From Helicobacter muridarum (lineage in GTDB: Bacteria; Campylobacterota; Campylobacteria; Campylobacterales; Helicobacteraceae): a DNA stretch of 64,000 nt. The stretch spans positions 104,209-168,208 of the forward strand of contig NZ_JRPD02000004.1 in assembly GCF_000765805.2 (NCBI RefSeq), given 5' to 3'. The notes beneath the pieces are model-generated. The model was not told the origin of the DNA. It saw only the letters and a list, made by a program, of their open reading frames with translations, and ran no database searches. Each line of letters starts with the position of its first letter. Within the stretch, counting starts at the first letter, position 1. The position numbers and the translations under genes were made by a program. Below, piece by piece: positions 1 to 9,084 of the stretch.

Positions 1-713
1 TCTAAAAATGAGTTTTTGACTAATAGCGTAAGGCTAGCAAATCCACCTATACATATACATATTAGAGGCAGAATCAAATGCCACAAATAATCCATAATTT
101 TTCCCATTATAGACAATTCATGAAAATTCTCGCTAACCAAACCCTTAAGAGGTAAAATATCCCAAAAACTACCTCCGCAAAATAAAACAATGAGTAAAAT
201 AGCAAAAAGAAAAGAAGGTATAGCATATCCTATAGCTAATATAGAACTTGTAATCGCATCAAAATTAGAACCATCTCTACATGCTTTAGCAATGCCAAGA
301 GGAATGCTTATTAGATAAATAATAATGGTGCTAAATATTCCAAGTGATAAGGAAGTTGGCATTTTTTCCATAATAATATCTATTACTCTTGTCTCCCGAT
401 AAAAGCTAACCCCAAAATCAAACTTAATGAAGTTTTTTAAAACAAAAAAAAATCGATCCAATATTGGTTTATCAAATCCATACTCCTTATTGAGCTGTTC
501 TAAAAATTCTGCATCTAATCCCCTTGAACCTTGATAGCTGCTAAGTTTTACACTTCCAATATTGCTTTCACCATTTATTGAATTAGTTAGCTTCGCGCTT
601 ATTTGTTCAACAGGACCACCAGGAGCTAACTGAATAATAAAAAAATTAAGTGCTATTATTCCAAACAAGGTTGGAATAATAAGCATAAACCTCTTAGATA
701 TGTATATTAACAT
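1..713 (-). CDS. yejB: Peptide ABC transporter permease, YejB-like (partial, runs off window)
   Basis: Inner-membrane permease of a peptide/microcin-C-type ABC importer. The frame is open from an ATG at 713 to the window edge (about 237 codons), so roughly two thirds of a family member of about 350 residues is present. The N-terminus has the usual first membrane segment (MLIYISKRFMLIIPTLFG), followed by the PGGPVEQ motif that I associate with YejB rather than DppB/OppB. A periplasmic stretch and several hydrophobic segments follow. GGAGGG lies 5 nt before the ATG. No yejA-like gene lies upstream in the 230 bases before the next gene. The subfamily call is from motif memory; that it is an ABC permease is nearly certain. 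Confidence 0.8.
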   Translation of the reverse strand, partial: MLIYISKRFMLIIPTLFGIIALNFFIIQLAPGGPVEQISAKLTNSINGESNIGSVKLSSYQGSRGLDAEFLEQLNKEYGFDKPILDRFFFVLKNFIKFDFGVSFYRETRVIDIIMEKMPTSLSLGIFSTIIIYLISIPLGIAKACRDGSNFDAITSSILAIGYAIPSFLFAILLIVLFCGGSFWDILPLKGLVSENFHELSIMGKIMDYLWHLILPLICICIGGFASLTLLVKNSFL

Positions 714-945
714 AATAGCCCTCCATTTAATTGGCATAAAGACACTAATACGGAACAAAAACTTAATTTATGTAATGCTATATCAATCTAATGTTAAAGC
801 CTATTGACAATCATAGCATCAACAAAATCTAATATACTATAAAGATAAAATTTAACCGCTTTGAATAAAAATTACAGATTATTAAGTATGAAAGATATAT
901 ATCAAATTTAATAAGGACTATCCATAAAGTTTAATAGCTTAATAG

Positions 946-1560
946 CTAGGATTTTCTTTGTTTTGTAATTATAGTAGTCAGACCAGCCTTAATGCTATCT
1001 CCCTTACCAACTAATGCTTGTAAATTGCTACCTGTTAGTTTTACTCTAATTCTGCCTATATTTAAGAATCCAATTTTATCCAAGAAAAGAGATTTATCAC
1101 TATCACAACGCAAACTACAGAATCTAAAAAATCTAGGCAACATATGGATGGTAAGTTTACAATCATCATTATCTAATAAAACATTAGCCTCAAGCCTATC
1201 TCTAGCCCCAAGCTCATTTGCAGTTCTACTATTGCCAATAAAATAAAATCCCTTGATATATGTTATAGAAACATCATTTAAATCCGTGGGTGCATAAATC
1301 CTAGCATTCCATCTAGTCTTAATTTCTATAGTTATAGAATCATTATCCTGCATAAGCCATACAACTCTACCATTGATTGGGGCAACTATACCTTGAGGAT
1401 TGGTTGGAACAATAATCTTAGAGCCAAACGAAAATATCCAAAAAAATACCAACAACGCTGTTATACCAGACAATATATACCAATTAAAATATAAAAATAC
1501 TAAAACAACTATTATCAACAACAATGTTCCAAATCTATGTTCTGGCTCAATTATTCTCAT
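946..1560 (-). CDS. Phosphatidylserine decarboxylase-like membrane protein
   Basis: 204-residue protein resembling the short archaeal-type phosphatidylserine decarboxylase family. Two membrane segments occupy about residues 13-45. They are followed by VAPINGRVV, the position of the family's 'SPADGRV' motif, and by a C-terminal GKGDSIKAGLTTI that matches the family's barrel-sandwich end. The active enzyme self-cleaves at a GS(S/T) or LGST motif to form a pyruvoyl group. Here the equivalent site appears to read TGSNLQ, so cleavage chemistry could be altered. I chose the ATG at 1560 because AGGA lies 8 nt upstream; a longer reading to 1581 is possible. It stands alone, with no pssA neighbour. 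Family call moderate, enzymatic activity doubtful. Confidence 0.6.
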   Translation of the reverse strand: MRIIEPEHRFGTLLLIIVVLVFLYFNWYILSGITALLVFFWIFSFGSKIIVPTNPQGIVAPINGRVVWLMQDNDSITIEIKTRWNARIYAPTDLNDVSITYIKGFYFIGNSRTANELGARDRLEANVLLDNDDCKLTIHMLPRFFRFCSLRCDSDKSLFLDKIGFLNIGRIRVKLTGSNLQALVGKGDSIKAGLTTIITKQRKS

Positions 1561-1777
1561 AATAAATCCTAGTGTATGCAATAGAGCAATTTATACAAAC
1601 TCCTAAATTATAACAAACTATTCATATTTAGTAATATTGTAAATATCACAATCGCAATAAATTACTATATATTTATACAAAACATTCTATTACTTAGTAA
1701 CAAATAAACAACAATATAGCAATATGAGAAGATATATCTTTATTGTTTAGTCATTATATCTTGAAAATTTACTATTG

Positions 1778-1783
1778 TATAAT
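1778..1783 (+). promoter_or_regulatory. -10 box for the exonuclease gene
   Basis: TATAAT preceded by TG, 34 nt before the ATG at 1817. There is no clear -35 box, as is usual for Helicobacter sigma-70 promoters. Confidence 0.55.
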
Positions 1784-1816
1784 TCTAGTTTATAGGCGAA
1801 TCTTTTGGAGACAAAT

Positions 1817-2632
1817 ATGAAAACTTTTGATTATATTGCTCATATAGAATCATTGGCACATAAATCTTTGAAGATAGATGAATTTTGCCATATCATGCAA
1901 AATTATTTTCCAGAATATTCAGAACTATCTAATGAATGTTTCTTTGAAGTTTTAATTGCACTAAATGCTCCAATAACAAGATATACCAACCAATGTGATA
2001 ATCAAATGGAATACGTTGGATTAAATAGCAAAGATATCTTATTAAACGAAGCTAAACTGTGTTTCGTAGACATTGAAACTACATCTAGTAATATAGAATA
2101 TGGACAAATAATCGAAATAGGTGCTATTATGGTTCAAAATGGCAAGATTCATAAGATATTTGACAGCCTGATACATAGCAATTACGTGCCAAATGATATT
2201 ATCGAGCTAACAGGCATAGATGCAAAAATGCTAGAAAATGCGCCAAATATTAATGAAACTCTTAAGAAATTCAGAGATTTTCTAGGCGATTGTGTATTTG
2301 TGGCGCATAATGTCTTATTTGATTATAACTTCCTTTCAGATTCCATGATACATCATGGAATCCCACCTCTTTTTAATACACGTCTTTGCACAGTAGAGCT
2401 TTCTAAAAAAACAATACCTTCAAGAAAGCATGCCCTACCCTATCTCAACAAAGCACTTGGAATCAATATGAAAATAAGTCACAGAGCACTAGCCGACTCC
2501 TTTAGTTCAATGCAACTTTACAATATATGTATGCTAAATCTCCCATCTAATATCAAAACATTACAAGAATTAATTGATTTTTCTAAATGCAGTATTCACT
2601 ACCAATCTTATTCTATAAATAAAAAACACTAA
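1817..2632 (+). CDS. DnaQ-type 3'-5' exonuclease (DEDDh)
   Basis: 271-residue exonuclease of the DnaQ/PolC epsilon family, expected to trim 3' DNA ends as a proofreading or repair nuclease. Exo I is FVDIETT at about residues 82-88 (Asp and Glu metal ligands). Exo II is seen around VAHNVLFDYNFL at about residue 170. Exo III is HRALADS at about 222-228 with the general-base His and last Asp. The first 75 residues are an extra helical domain also seen in Campylobacterota DnaQ-like proteins. The ATG at 1817 is preferred over a TTG at 1805 because GGAG at 1807-1810 is the likely ribosome site. Whether it is the Pol III epsilon subunit or a paralogue cannot be told. Confidence 0.85.
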   Translation: MKTFDYIAHIESLAHKSLKIDEFCHIMQNYFPEYSELSNECFFEVLIALNAPITRYTNQCDNQMEYVGLNSKDILLNEAKLCFVDIETTSSNIEYGQIIEIGAIMVQNGKIHKIFDSLIHSNYVPNDIIELTGIDAKMLENAPNINETLKKFRDFLGDCVFVAHNVLFDYNFLSDSMIHHGIPPLFNTRLCTVELSKKTIPSRKHALPYLNKALGINMKISHRALADSFSSMQLYNICMLNLPSNIKTLQELIDFSKCSIHYQSYSINKKH

Positions 2633-2849
2633 ACAATAAAATTTCTTTGTAAATTTACATGTATGAGCTTATCTATACCATATATCAAACATAAATACAT
2701 AATTAAGTAATATTTAAGCATAGATAACTACTTATTTATCGCTTAACTATTCTTTAAATAAAAAATAAACTATGATTAATTATAGACTATCTTTACGCTA
2801 GAAAATTATAAAATCCAAATATAATATTTAGCTCAAAATTATAACTATG

Positions 2850-3296
2850 CTAGCTTTCATCTTTACTAGATTTTATAGAACCAATAGTTTGTTTATCTAT
2901 ATCATCATCTTGAATTTTAGCAAAAGATTCAGAATTGTTTAAATCTACACTTAATTTTTCTTCTTGAATTATTTTCGGTTTATAGTCCTCAAATAGATTT
3001 TGAACAGATTGTATATTATCTTGCAATCCCCTTTCAGCATCCTTGACTACTTGGAAGTCATCTTGAATCTTATTAAAGTCATTTTCAAGTTTTTCTTTAT
3101 ACTCAAGTGCTTCCTTTTTAATTTCAGCAAGATTAACTTCCCTATCTAGAGTTTCTTTGGCATCACTTATTGTCTTTTTTAAAACTCTAATAGTTTTAAC
3201 AACTTCCACAATAGCATTGGGCAGCTTATCTGGACCTAAAATAATAATACCAACGATAAGCACTAAAATAATCTCTCCGATTCCAAAACCAAGCAC
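2850..3296 (-). CDS. tatB: Sec-independent translocase subunit TatB
   Basis: 148-residue TatB. It has one N-terminal membrane helix with the Glu at the start (IGEIILVLIVGIIILGPDKLP), the conserved LGPDKLP hinge, then an amphipathic helix and a long Lys/Glu-rich cytosolic tail. TatB binds twin-arginine precursors together with TatC. The start is a GTG at 3296 with AGGA 5 nt upstream. It is the last gene of a leftward series after motA and motB; motB ends only 37 nt upstream. In many relatives tatC follows tatB directly, but the 217 bases downstream contain no gene, so tatC must be elsewhere. Confidence 0.9.
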   Translation of the reverse strand: MLGFGIGEIILVLIVGIIILGPDKLPNAIVEVVKTIRVLKKTISDAKETLDREVNLAEIKKEALEYKEKLENDFNKIQDDFQVVKDAERGLQDNIQSVQNLFEDYKPKIIQEEKLSVDLNNSESFAKIQDDDIDKQTIGSIKSSKDES

Positions 3297-3332
3297 TTGA
3301 TCCTACCTAAAACGTTTTTAACTTAAAAACTC

Positions 3333-4091
3333 TTATTGCATGCTATCTAATATACCTTGAACCTCATTAACAGAACCGCTTTCAGTAAAAAAGAATACTT
3401 CAACTCTATTGTTAGCACGTCGCCCAATATCACTATCATTAGGAACAATTGGGCGATATTGACCATATGAAGTGTAAGAGAGCCTATTTGGATCAACACC
3501 TTTGTTAATAAGATATTTCATAACATTGTATGAACGAGCAGCAGCTAACTCGTAATTATTCATATAGCCCACAGGAGTTGAATTATCAGTATAACCACGA
3601 ATATCAACATATACTTCCGCGGGAAGCTTATTAATTGTAGTAGCGAGTAAATCTAGCTCGGTTCTCCTGTCCTGATTCAAAAGTTCAGAAGTTCCAGTCT
3701 CAAAGAGAATATCAGATGGCAAACGTAATGTGGTTCCCTGCTCAATTTGCTCCAACAACCCACCATCTTGCACTAAATTGGATAATTGGCTAACAGTTAC
3801 TGTGGTAGTAGGAGCATTTTGATTTATTGATGTGTTTTGATTCTCGCTTTCGGTCTTCTTTACATCTGATGGATCTGGTGGAATCATTAATACTGGCATT
3901 GTACGTTCAGGAATAGGAGTAGCATCAAATATCGTAATAAAAGCTTGTGTAACAGCTTTAACTTTGGATGTATTTGCAGCAGAAATTGCATAAAGAGCAA
4001 TAAACAAAGCTAAAAGCAAGGACAAAAAGTCGGCATATGGCACAGCCCATTTCTCTCCTGCTGGACACTCACATTTGCATTTTTTAGACAT
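3333..4091 (-). CDS. motB: Flagellar stator protein MotB
   Basis: 252-residue MotB, the peptidoglycan-anchored half of the proton-driven stator. A short Cys/Lys-rich cytosolic leader precedes a single membrane helix that carries the proton-accepting Asp (about residue 21 in VPYADFLSLLLALFIALYA). A linker and plug region follow, then an OmpA-C domain with DIRGYTDN and RANNRVEVFF near the C-terminus. The ATG at 4091 has AAGGAG 5 nt upstream; an in-frame GTG six bases earlier is less well placed. Downstream of motA with a 55-nt gap, so probably co-transcribed. Confidence 0.95.
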   Translation of the reverse strand: MSKKCKCECPAGEKWAVPYADFLSLLLALFIALYAISAANTSKVKAVTQAFITIFDATPIPERTMPVLMIPPDPSDVKKTESENQNTSINQNAPTTTVTVSQLSNLVQDGGLLEQIEQGTTLRLPSDILFETGTSELLNQDRRTELDLLATTINKLPAEVYVDIRGYTDNSTPVGYMNNYELAAARSYNVMKYLINKGVDPNRLSYTSYGQYRPIVPNDSDIGRRANNRVEVFFFTESGSVNEVQGILDSMQ

Positions 4092-4146
4092 AGGCACTCC
4101 TTATCACAAATTTTCTTTCTACAAAATACCAACAAATAAAAAACAA

Positions 4147-4917
4147 TTATTCAAATTGTGAAATTTTTGGTTCACCAGGAGGAATGAAGCCCAATAATTT
4201 AGCTTCCAAATTTCTAGGATTATCTCCATTTGCAATACCACACACAGCTTCTATAATAAGAATCTTTTCAATTATAATATCATGGGATTTGTTTTTTATC
4301 TTATTACCAAATGGACCAAAAAGAGCATAAGCTCCCATTATTCCTGTAACAGTTGCTGTAAAAGCACCTGCAATACCTGCAGCCATAGCAGCCGGATTAT
4401 CAAGTAACTGAAGTGCTAGCATAAGACCCATAACAGCACCAACAAGACCAAATGTAGGGCAAGATTCGCCAAAAAGCAGCCAATAATGGGCAGCACCATG
4501 ATAATAATGTTCGAGTTGTTCAACTTGAATCTCCATATCTTCTCTCACATCTTTTGCTTCACGACCATCTATAATCATAGACATAGCTTCTCTAGTAAAA
4601 TCATCTTCAAGTTGGGATACTCTTGCTTCAAGAGTAAGTAAGCCATTTTTACGAGCCTCAGAGCTAAATTCAACCATTTGACGAATAGTATTATTTAAAT
4701 TAATCTTTGGATTCACAAATACAATTTTTATTTCCTTAAAAGCAGCTTTAATTGCATGTGGATGAGATGCTGTCATAGCAGAGAATGCAGCTGTTGGCAT
4801 AACAATCAAAATAGAACTCAAATGAATAACGTGCAAAGGGTTACCCCCCTCGAGTATATCCCCAATAGATATACTCGTGATAGATAAAACAATTCCTAGA
4901 ATACTCGATAAATCCAT
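4147..4917 (-). CDS. motA: Flagellar stator protein MotA
   Basis: 256-residue MotA, the four-helix channel subunit that with MotB couples proton flow to rotor torque. It starts MDLSSILGIVLS and has a cytosolic domain of about 110 residues. The third and fourth membrane helices contain the family signature GLVGAVMGLMLALQ and AAGIAGAFTATVTGIMGAYALFGP at about residues 158-205. AAGGG lies 5 nt before the ATG. First gene of the motA-motB-tatB run; the thiF-like gene ends 59 nt upstream. Confidence 0.95.
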   Translation of the reverse strand: MDLSSILGIVLSITSISIGDILEGGNPLHVIHLSSILIVMPTAAFSAMTASHPHAIKAAFKEIKIVFVNPKINLNNTIRQMVEFSSEARKNGLLTLEARVSQLEDDFTREAMSMIIDGREAKDVREDMEIQVEQLEHYYHGAAHYWLLFGESCPTFGLVGAVMGLMLALQLLDNPAAMAAGIAGAFTATVTGIMGAYALFGPFGNKIKNKSHDIIIEKILIIEAVCGIANGDNPRNLEAKLLGFIPPGEPKISQFE

Positions 4918-4976
4918 ACTAACCCTTTCTATTTATAAAGTCATTATATTATCTAACAAATATATATCATTTGTTT

Positions 4977-5723
4977 TTATGCTGAACAAGCCAAACATTT
5001 CAAGTCCTTCTGAACTTTTACCTTTCTAAAGTCCATAGTCCTTATATCCATACTTAAAACGGTATCAGTAAGCAACTCTCCAAGATCTAAGATATATTTT
5101 ATAGCCTCACTAGCCTGAATGCAACCAACAATGCCGGGTAAAACACCCAATATTCCAGCTATAGATAAAGATTCCAACTTTTCCTTACTTGGAGCATTAA
5201 ATACGCACCTAAAGCAAGCAGTCTTGTTGGGTATAATAGTCATAGCCCGACCTTGATATTTTAACACGGAGGCATGGCTAAATGGTTTATTGATTTCTAT
5301 ACAAATGTCATTAATGAGGAATTTACCAGCAAAATTATCAGTGGCATCAACTATAAAATCATAATTCTTCGCGATACTGTGACCATTTGAATCGGTAAAT
5401 TTATCAAAATATGTATCTACTACTATATTTGGATTAATACTCTTCATCTTAACACTTGCAGATGATATTTTTGATCTTCCAATATCACCTGTGAAGTGAA
5501 TAACCTGCCTTTGCAAATTTTCAATTTCAACAACATCGCAATCAATTATTCCAATCCTACCTACACCAGCTGCACTAAGATATGAACAAACAGGAGATCC
5601 AAGCCCACCAACGCCAATGACCAAAACCTTAGATTTGGAAAGCTTTACTTGTCCCTTTTCACCAATATCTTCCAACAATAATTGACGTAAATAACGCTCC
5701 CTAAGTAGATTGACAGATTCCAT
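4977..5723 (-). CDS. ThiF/MoeB/HesA-family adenylyltransferase
   Basis: 248-residue E1-like enzyme that adenylates the C-terminal glycine of a small sulfur carrier (ThiS or MoaD type). The ATP-binding GVGGLGSP lies at about residues 37-44. The substrate-crossover motifs ENLQRQ and DATDNF follow, and two CxxC pairs (CFRC and the terminal CLAC) should hold a structural zinc. The length matches MoeB/ThiF without a rhodanese domain. GGGAG lies upstream of the ATG. It sits between an MBL-fold hydrolase and motA, with no thi or moa genes nearby, so the carrier partner cannot be decided. Confidence 0.85.
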   Translation of the reverse strand: MESVNLLRERYLRQLLLEDIGEKGQVKLSKSKVLVIGVGGLGSPVCSYLSAAGVGRIGIIDCDVVEIENLQRQVIHFTGDIGRSKISSASVKMKSINPNIVVDTYFDKFTDSNGHSIAKNYDFIVDATDNFAGKFLINDICIEINKPFSHASVLKYQGRAMTIIPNKTACFRCVFNAPSKEKLESLSIAGILGVLPGIVGCIQASEAIKYILDLGELLTDTVLSMDIRTMDFRKVKVQKDLKCLACSA

Positions 5724-5756
5724 TATTTAAACTCCCAAGAATCATTTAAGAAAGTT

Positions 5757-6365
5757 CTACGAATCAATATAACGAATCCAAATGGGGACTACTTGTTGCT
5801 CCGCTTTAACTGTTGTGCTCTCCCCATGCCCTGGATACACAACCATATCCCTATCAATAAGTAAGAATCTTTCTAAAGAATATTTCATAGAGCTAGAACT
5901 AGAATAAGGAAAATCATAGCGACCAATACTACGATGAAAAATAAAATCTCCGCTAAAAAAGCAATTATCTATCTCTATCATACTGCAGCCAGGAGTATGA
6001 CCCGGAAAATGCCAATAATTAACATTTATACCATTTATGCAAATAGAAGCCACAGATTCATTATTTTCTATATATACATCTGCCTTGCATGGAGTAAGAC
6101 CAAGATTGAAACAATCAGATTCCAACATAAACGAATCTTGCTCCGGACAATAAACTTTAGCTTTTGTTTTTTGTCGCAATGAAGCTATATCCCATATATG
6201 ATCAAAATGACCATGAGTAACTAATATTGCTTGGAGATTAGAAGTCTGGGACAAAATCCATTCAGTAGAGCCATAACCCGGATCAACTACAAATTCAAAG
6301 CCATCAAATTTCAATAAATAAGAATTTGTAGCGTAATCCCCGAAGTCTTGCCTAATAATATCCAT
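5757..6365 (-). CDS. MBL-fold metallo-hydrolase (glyoxalase II-like)
   Basis: 202-residue metallo-beta-lactamase-fold hydrolase of the YcbL/GloB type. The metal-binding signature THGHFDH gives His51, His53, Asp55 and His56. Further ligands are in HTPGC (about residue 124), GDF (about 142) and YPGHGE (about 178). It probably hydrolyses a thioester such as S-lactoyl-glutathione or a related substrate in the cytosol. AAGGA lies just before the ATG. First gene of the leftward thiF-motAB-tatB series, 33 nt ahead of the thiF-like gene. Confidence 0.85.
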   Translation of the reverse strand: MDIIRQDFGDYATNSYLLKFDGFEFVVDPGYGSTEWILSQTSNLQAILVTHGHFDHIWDIASLRQKTKAKVYCPEQDSFMLESDCFNLGLTPCKADVYIENNESVASICINGINVNYWHFPGHTPGCSMIEIDNCFFSGDFIFHRSIGRYDFPYSSSSSMKYSLERFLLIDRDMVVYPGHGESTTVKAEQQVVPIWIRYIDS

Positions 6366-6477
6366 TAGGATTCCTTTAAACTAAATCTTAAGTAAATCAG
6401 CCAAGCAGATAGACTTATACATTTTAATATAGATTGACTTAAAACAACATAAAAAATATTATTCAGTTTTATACAAA

Positions 6478-7491
6478 CTAGTTTATTTTACTTTGTTTAT
6501 TTGCCAACTTGGATAAATAAATGCAAGCATTTGAATTCTTTAAATAGCATGCTTTTGTATAATACTGCAGCGCATTGGCTATATCTTCGTTAGCATCTTT
6601 AGTAACACCACGTTCATAGATAATACCAAGATTTAGACATGCGGCTGAATAATCCCCGCCACAAGATTGATTAAAAAGATGTATAGCCTCAGCATAATCA
6701 CTTGCAACTTGTGCATAATTGTAGCGTAAAACACCAAGATTAAAGCAAGCCACACTATCTCCCATAGTGCAGCTCTTTCCATAATAACTCTGAGCTCTAT
6801 CTAAATCTACATTATCAGTTTTCTGCTTTTTAGAATCAAAATCCTGACTATAAATCAAGCCAAGATTCTGGCATGCTTCTTTATTACCTGCTTGACAGGC
6901 TTTTGTATAAAGCTCTACGCTCTTATTTGATTCTTTACTAGTGTCCTTTTCCTTATCATCTTTTGTCTTTGAAGTGGTTGAATATTCATAGAAAGCAAGA
7001 TTATTACATGCATCATAATTACCACCATTACAAGACTTTTGATAAAAAGCCATCATGGATATATAATACTGTTGTTTAAGCTTTTTGCGTTGAGAGCGAG
7101 AATACCTCTTATCATTATCTAAACCATCAATAATCTTGCCTTGAACTATACCAGCAGATAAACAAGCAATGAAATTATTTTGTTCACATAGATTAGCAAA
7201 CAAAGGCAATGCCCCTTCTAGATCCCCCTTCTTATAAAGACTATATGCCATATTATATTCTGCTTGCGGATTGTAAGGATTATTATAAGCAATATTGCTT
7301 TTAGTATTGTTTGGCTTATATGAGCCATATGCTTGCTGATTAGAATAAGATTCATATCCGCTAGCACCAAATAATTCAGCTGAAATCAATGCTACTAAAA
7401 CCAATAAACATACAAAAAAAACTTCACAAATACGCATATACGCTAAAGAAAAGTTATAAACAATAAGAATATTTTTAATAAATATTCTCAT
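6478..7491 (-). CDS. Cysteine-rich Sel1-repeat protein (Hcp-like)
   Basis: 337-residue secreted or periplasmic protein of the Helicobacter cysteine-rich (Hcp) type. An uncleaved anchor or long signal region covers about residues 1-45 (hydrophobic MRICEVFFVCLLVLVALISA). A 50-residue Tyr/Asn-rich linker follows, then about six Sel1-like repeats of some 36-40 residues. Each repeat carries a pair of cysteines eight residues apart (patterns such as C.qgNkeAC and CtmGdsvAC) that form an intra-repeat disulfide in Hcp proteins. Start chosen at 7491 because AGGAG precedes it by 6 nt; the open frame extends further to 7581 without a ribosome site. Divergent from the lipoprotein gene at 7597. Confidence 0.8.
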   Translation of the reverse strand: MRIFIKNILIVYNFSLAYMRICEVFFVCLLVLVALISAELFGASGYESYSNQQAYGSYKPNNTKSNIAYNNPYNPQAEYNMAYSLYKKGDLEGALPLFANLCEQNNFIACLSAGIVQGKIIDGLDNDKRYSRSQRKKLKQQYYISMMAFYQKSCNGGNYDACNNLAFYEYSTTSKTKDDKEKDTSKESNKSVELYTKACQAGNKEACQNLGLIYSQDFDSKKQKTDNVDLDRAQSYYGKSCTMGDSVACFNLGVLRYNYAQVASDYAEAIHLFNQSCGGDYSAACLNLGIIYERGVTKDANEDIANALQYYTKACYLKNSNACIYLSKLANKQSKIN

Positions 7492-7596
7492 ACTAAACTC
7501 CTTAAAAAATATTAAGTCTAAAAAATATTGATTTTGCACTATCATTATATTAACATTACATGTTATATAATTATATTGCATATATCGAGGAATATT

Positions 7597-9081
7597 TTGA
7601 AAAATTTTATATTTTTTACCATTTTTGCATTTGTATTATGCTTATGTGCTTGTTCTATAACAGAAGAACGTATAAAAGCAGAATATGATAAATCTGATTA
7701 TAAAAAAACATATAGGAGTATACAAAAAACAATAAGCTCAAATAATAATAACGTTTTGCTATGGCAAATGCAATCCGGATTTTTAACATTTAGCCAATTT
7801 GGTCCTGTATTTAGCTTAATAGATTTAGAAAAAGCAGAATCTATTTACAAAAAATACGAACAAGAAGGAATATTATCAAGCACATTTAGCTCAATGGCAG
7901 CTACACTTAGCAATGATAATGCAATACCATATAAGGGAAATGTATATGAAGGTAGTTTACTGAATTTCTATAAGGCTTTGGCCTATTCTAGTATAGGGGA
8001 CTTTGTAAATGCGAGAGTAGAGTTTAATCGTGCAAATGATAGACAAAGACGCGCAAAAGAATACTATAAAAAAGAAATACAAAAAGCTCATGATAATGCA
8101 ATAAAAAATGCCAATAAGAAGAAAGAAAGTAAAGATTACACATTAAACACTTCAAAATCTAGCATTAATAACATTATCAAGCTAAAATATTCAAATCTCG
8201 ATAATTTCGCAATTTATAAAGACCTAATCAATCCAATTATCCCATATACATCAGGGATATTTTTTATGATCGAGAATGATTATTCAAAGGCTGTGGACTT
8301 GCTTAAAGAATCTTATGGAATATCTCGTTCAGACGTCATATTAAGCGATATGGAGCTATTAGAATCTAGACGATTTGAAAAAGATATAAACAATTACACT
8401 TGGTTTATTGTTGAAGATGGAGACATTAGTAGAAAACAAGGCAATACATTCTCAACGCCAATAATAATAAATAGCAACATAACATCAATAAATTTAGCTA
8501 TGCCAACTATATATAATATCAAACCAAATTTTAATAATTATAAGATAAATGATTATAAAACAGACCGTATTGTAGAACTTAGTAATATATTTGTTAGCGA
8601 ATTTGAAAAGCAATTACCGTCAATAATAACAAGGGCAATTATTGGGGCTATAGTTAAATTTATAACTATCTATGCAATCAGCGGGGCTACTAGTGGCGAC
8701 TACGACAGTATAGCTGGACTATTTGCTAACATTGCCTTTAGTCTGATGACATATCCTGATACAAGAAATAGCTTTGTGCTTGCTAATTCTATACACGTTG
8801 TTAGAATACCAAATGATATTGAAAATGTAACTTTATATGGAGATAATACAAAGTTATTAAACATAAAATTAACACAAGATTGCAATTCAATTGGAAAAAG
8901 AATAGAATCTAGTAAAGATTTTACAACTCTGATTGAAAAGGATCCAAATGATTTTAACACTAGAATAAAACTATTCGAAAAATATAAGAAAAGTAAAGAC
9001 ATATGCACCAAAACAGATAATATAGTCTATGTTAGAGTTCGTAACAATATGGCTACACATTTTATAATTAAAGGAGATTAA
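7597..9081 (+). CDS. Putative lipoprotein, COG3014-like
   Basis: 494-residue predicted lipoprotein starting at a TTG (7597) with GAGGA at 7587-7591. A short hydrophobic signal ends in a lipobox, LCAC, around residue 16. The body begins with a TPR-like region (the stretch LLNFYKALAYSSIGDFVNARVEFNRA, about residues 125-150) and has a hydrophobic Gly/Ala segment near residue 345. Overall this resembles the COG3014 family, commonly encoded next to LpoB/YcfM-like lipoproteins. That matches the next gene, which starts 3 nt after this stop. Function is not established; a role in envelope or peptidoglycan assembly is inferred from the partner only. Confidence 0.65.
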   Translation: MKNFIFFTIFAFVLCLCACSITEERIKAEYDKSDYKKTYRSIQKTISSNNNNVLLWQMQSGFLTFSQFGPVFSLIDLEKAESIYKKYEQEGILSSTFSSMAATLSNDNAIPYKGNVYEGSLLNFYKALAYSSIGDFVNARVEFNRANDRQRRAKEYYKKEIQKAHDNAIKNANKKKESKDYTLNTSKSSINNIIKLKYSNLDNFAIYKDLINPIIPYTSGIFFMIENDYSKAVDLLKESYGISRSDVILSDMELLESRRFEKDINNYTWFIVEDGDISRKQGNTFSTPIIINSNITSINLAMPTIYNIKPNFNNYKINDYKTDRIVELSNIFVSEFEKQLPSIITRAIIGAIVKFITIYAISGATSGDYDSIAGLFANIAFSLMTYPDTRNSFVLANSIHVVRIPNDIENVTLYGDNTKLLNIKLTQDCNSIGKRIESSKDFTTLIEKDPNDFNTRIKLFEKYKKSKDICTKTDNIVYVRVRNNMATHFIIKGD

Positions 9082-9084
9082 CAA

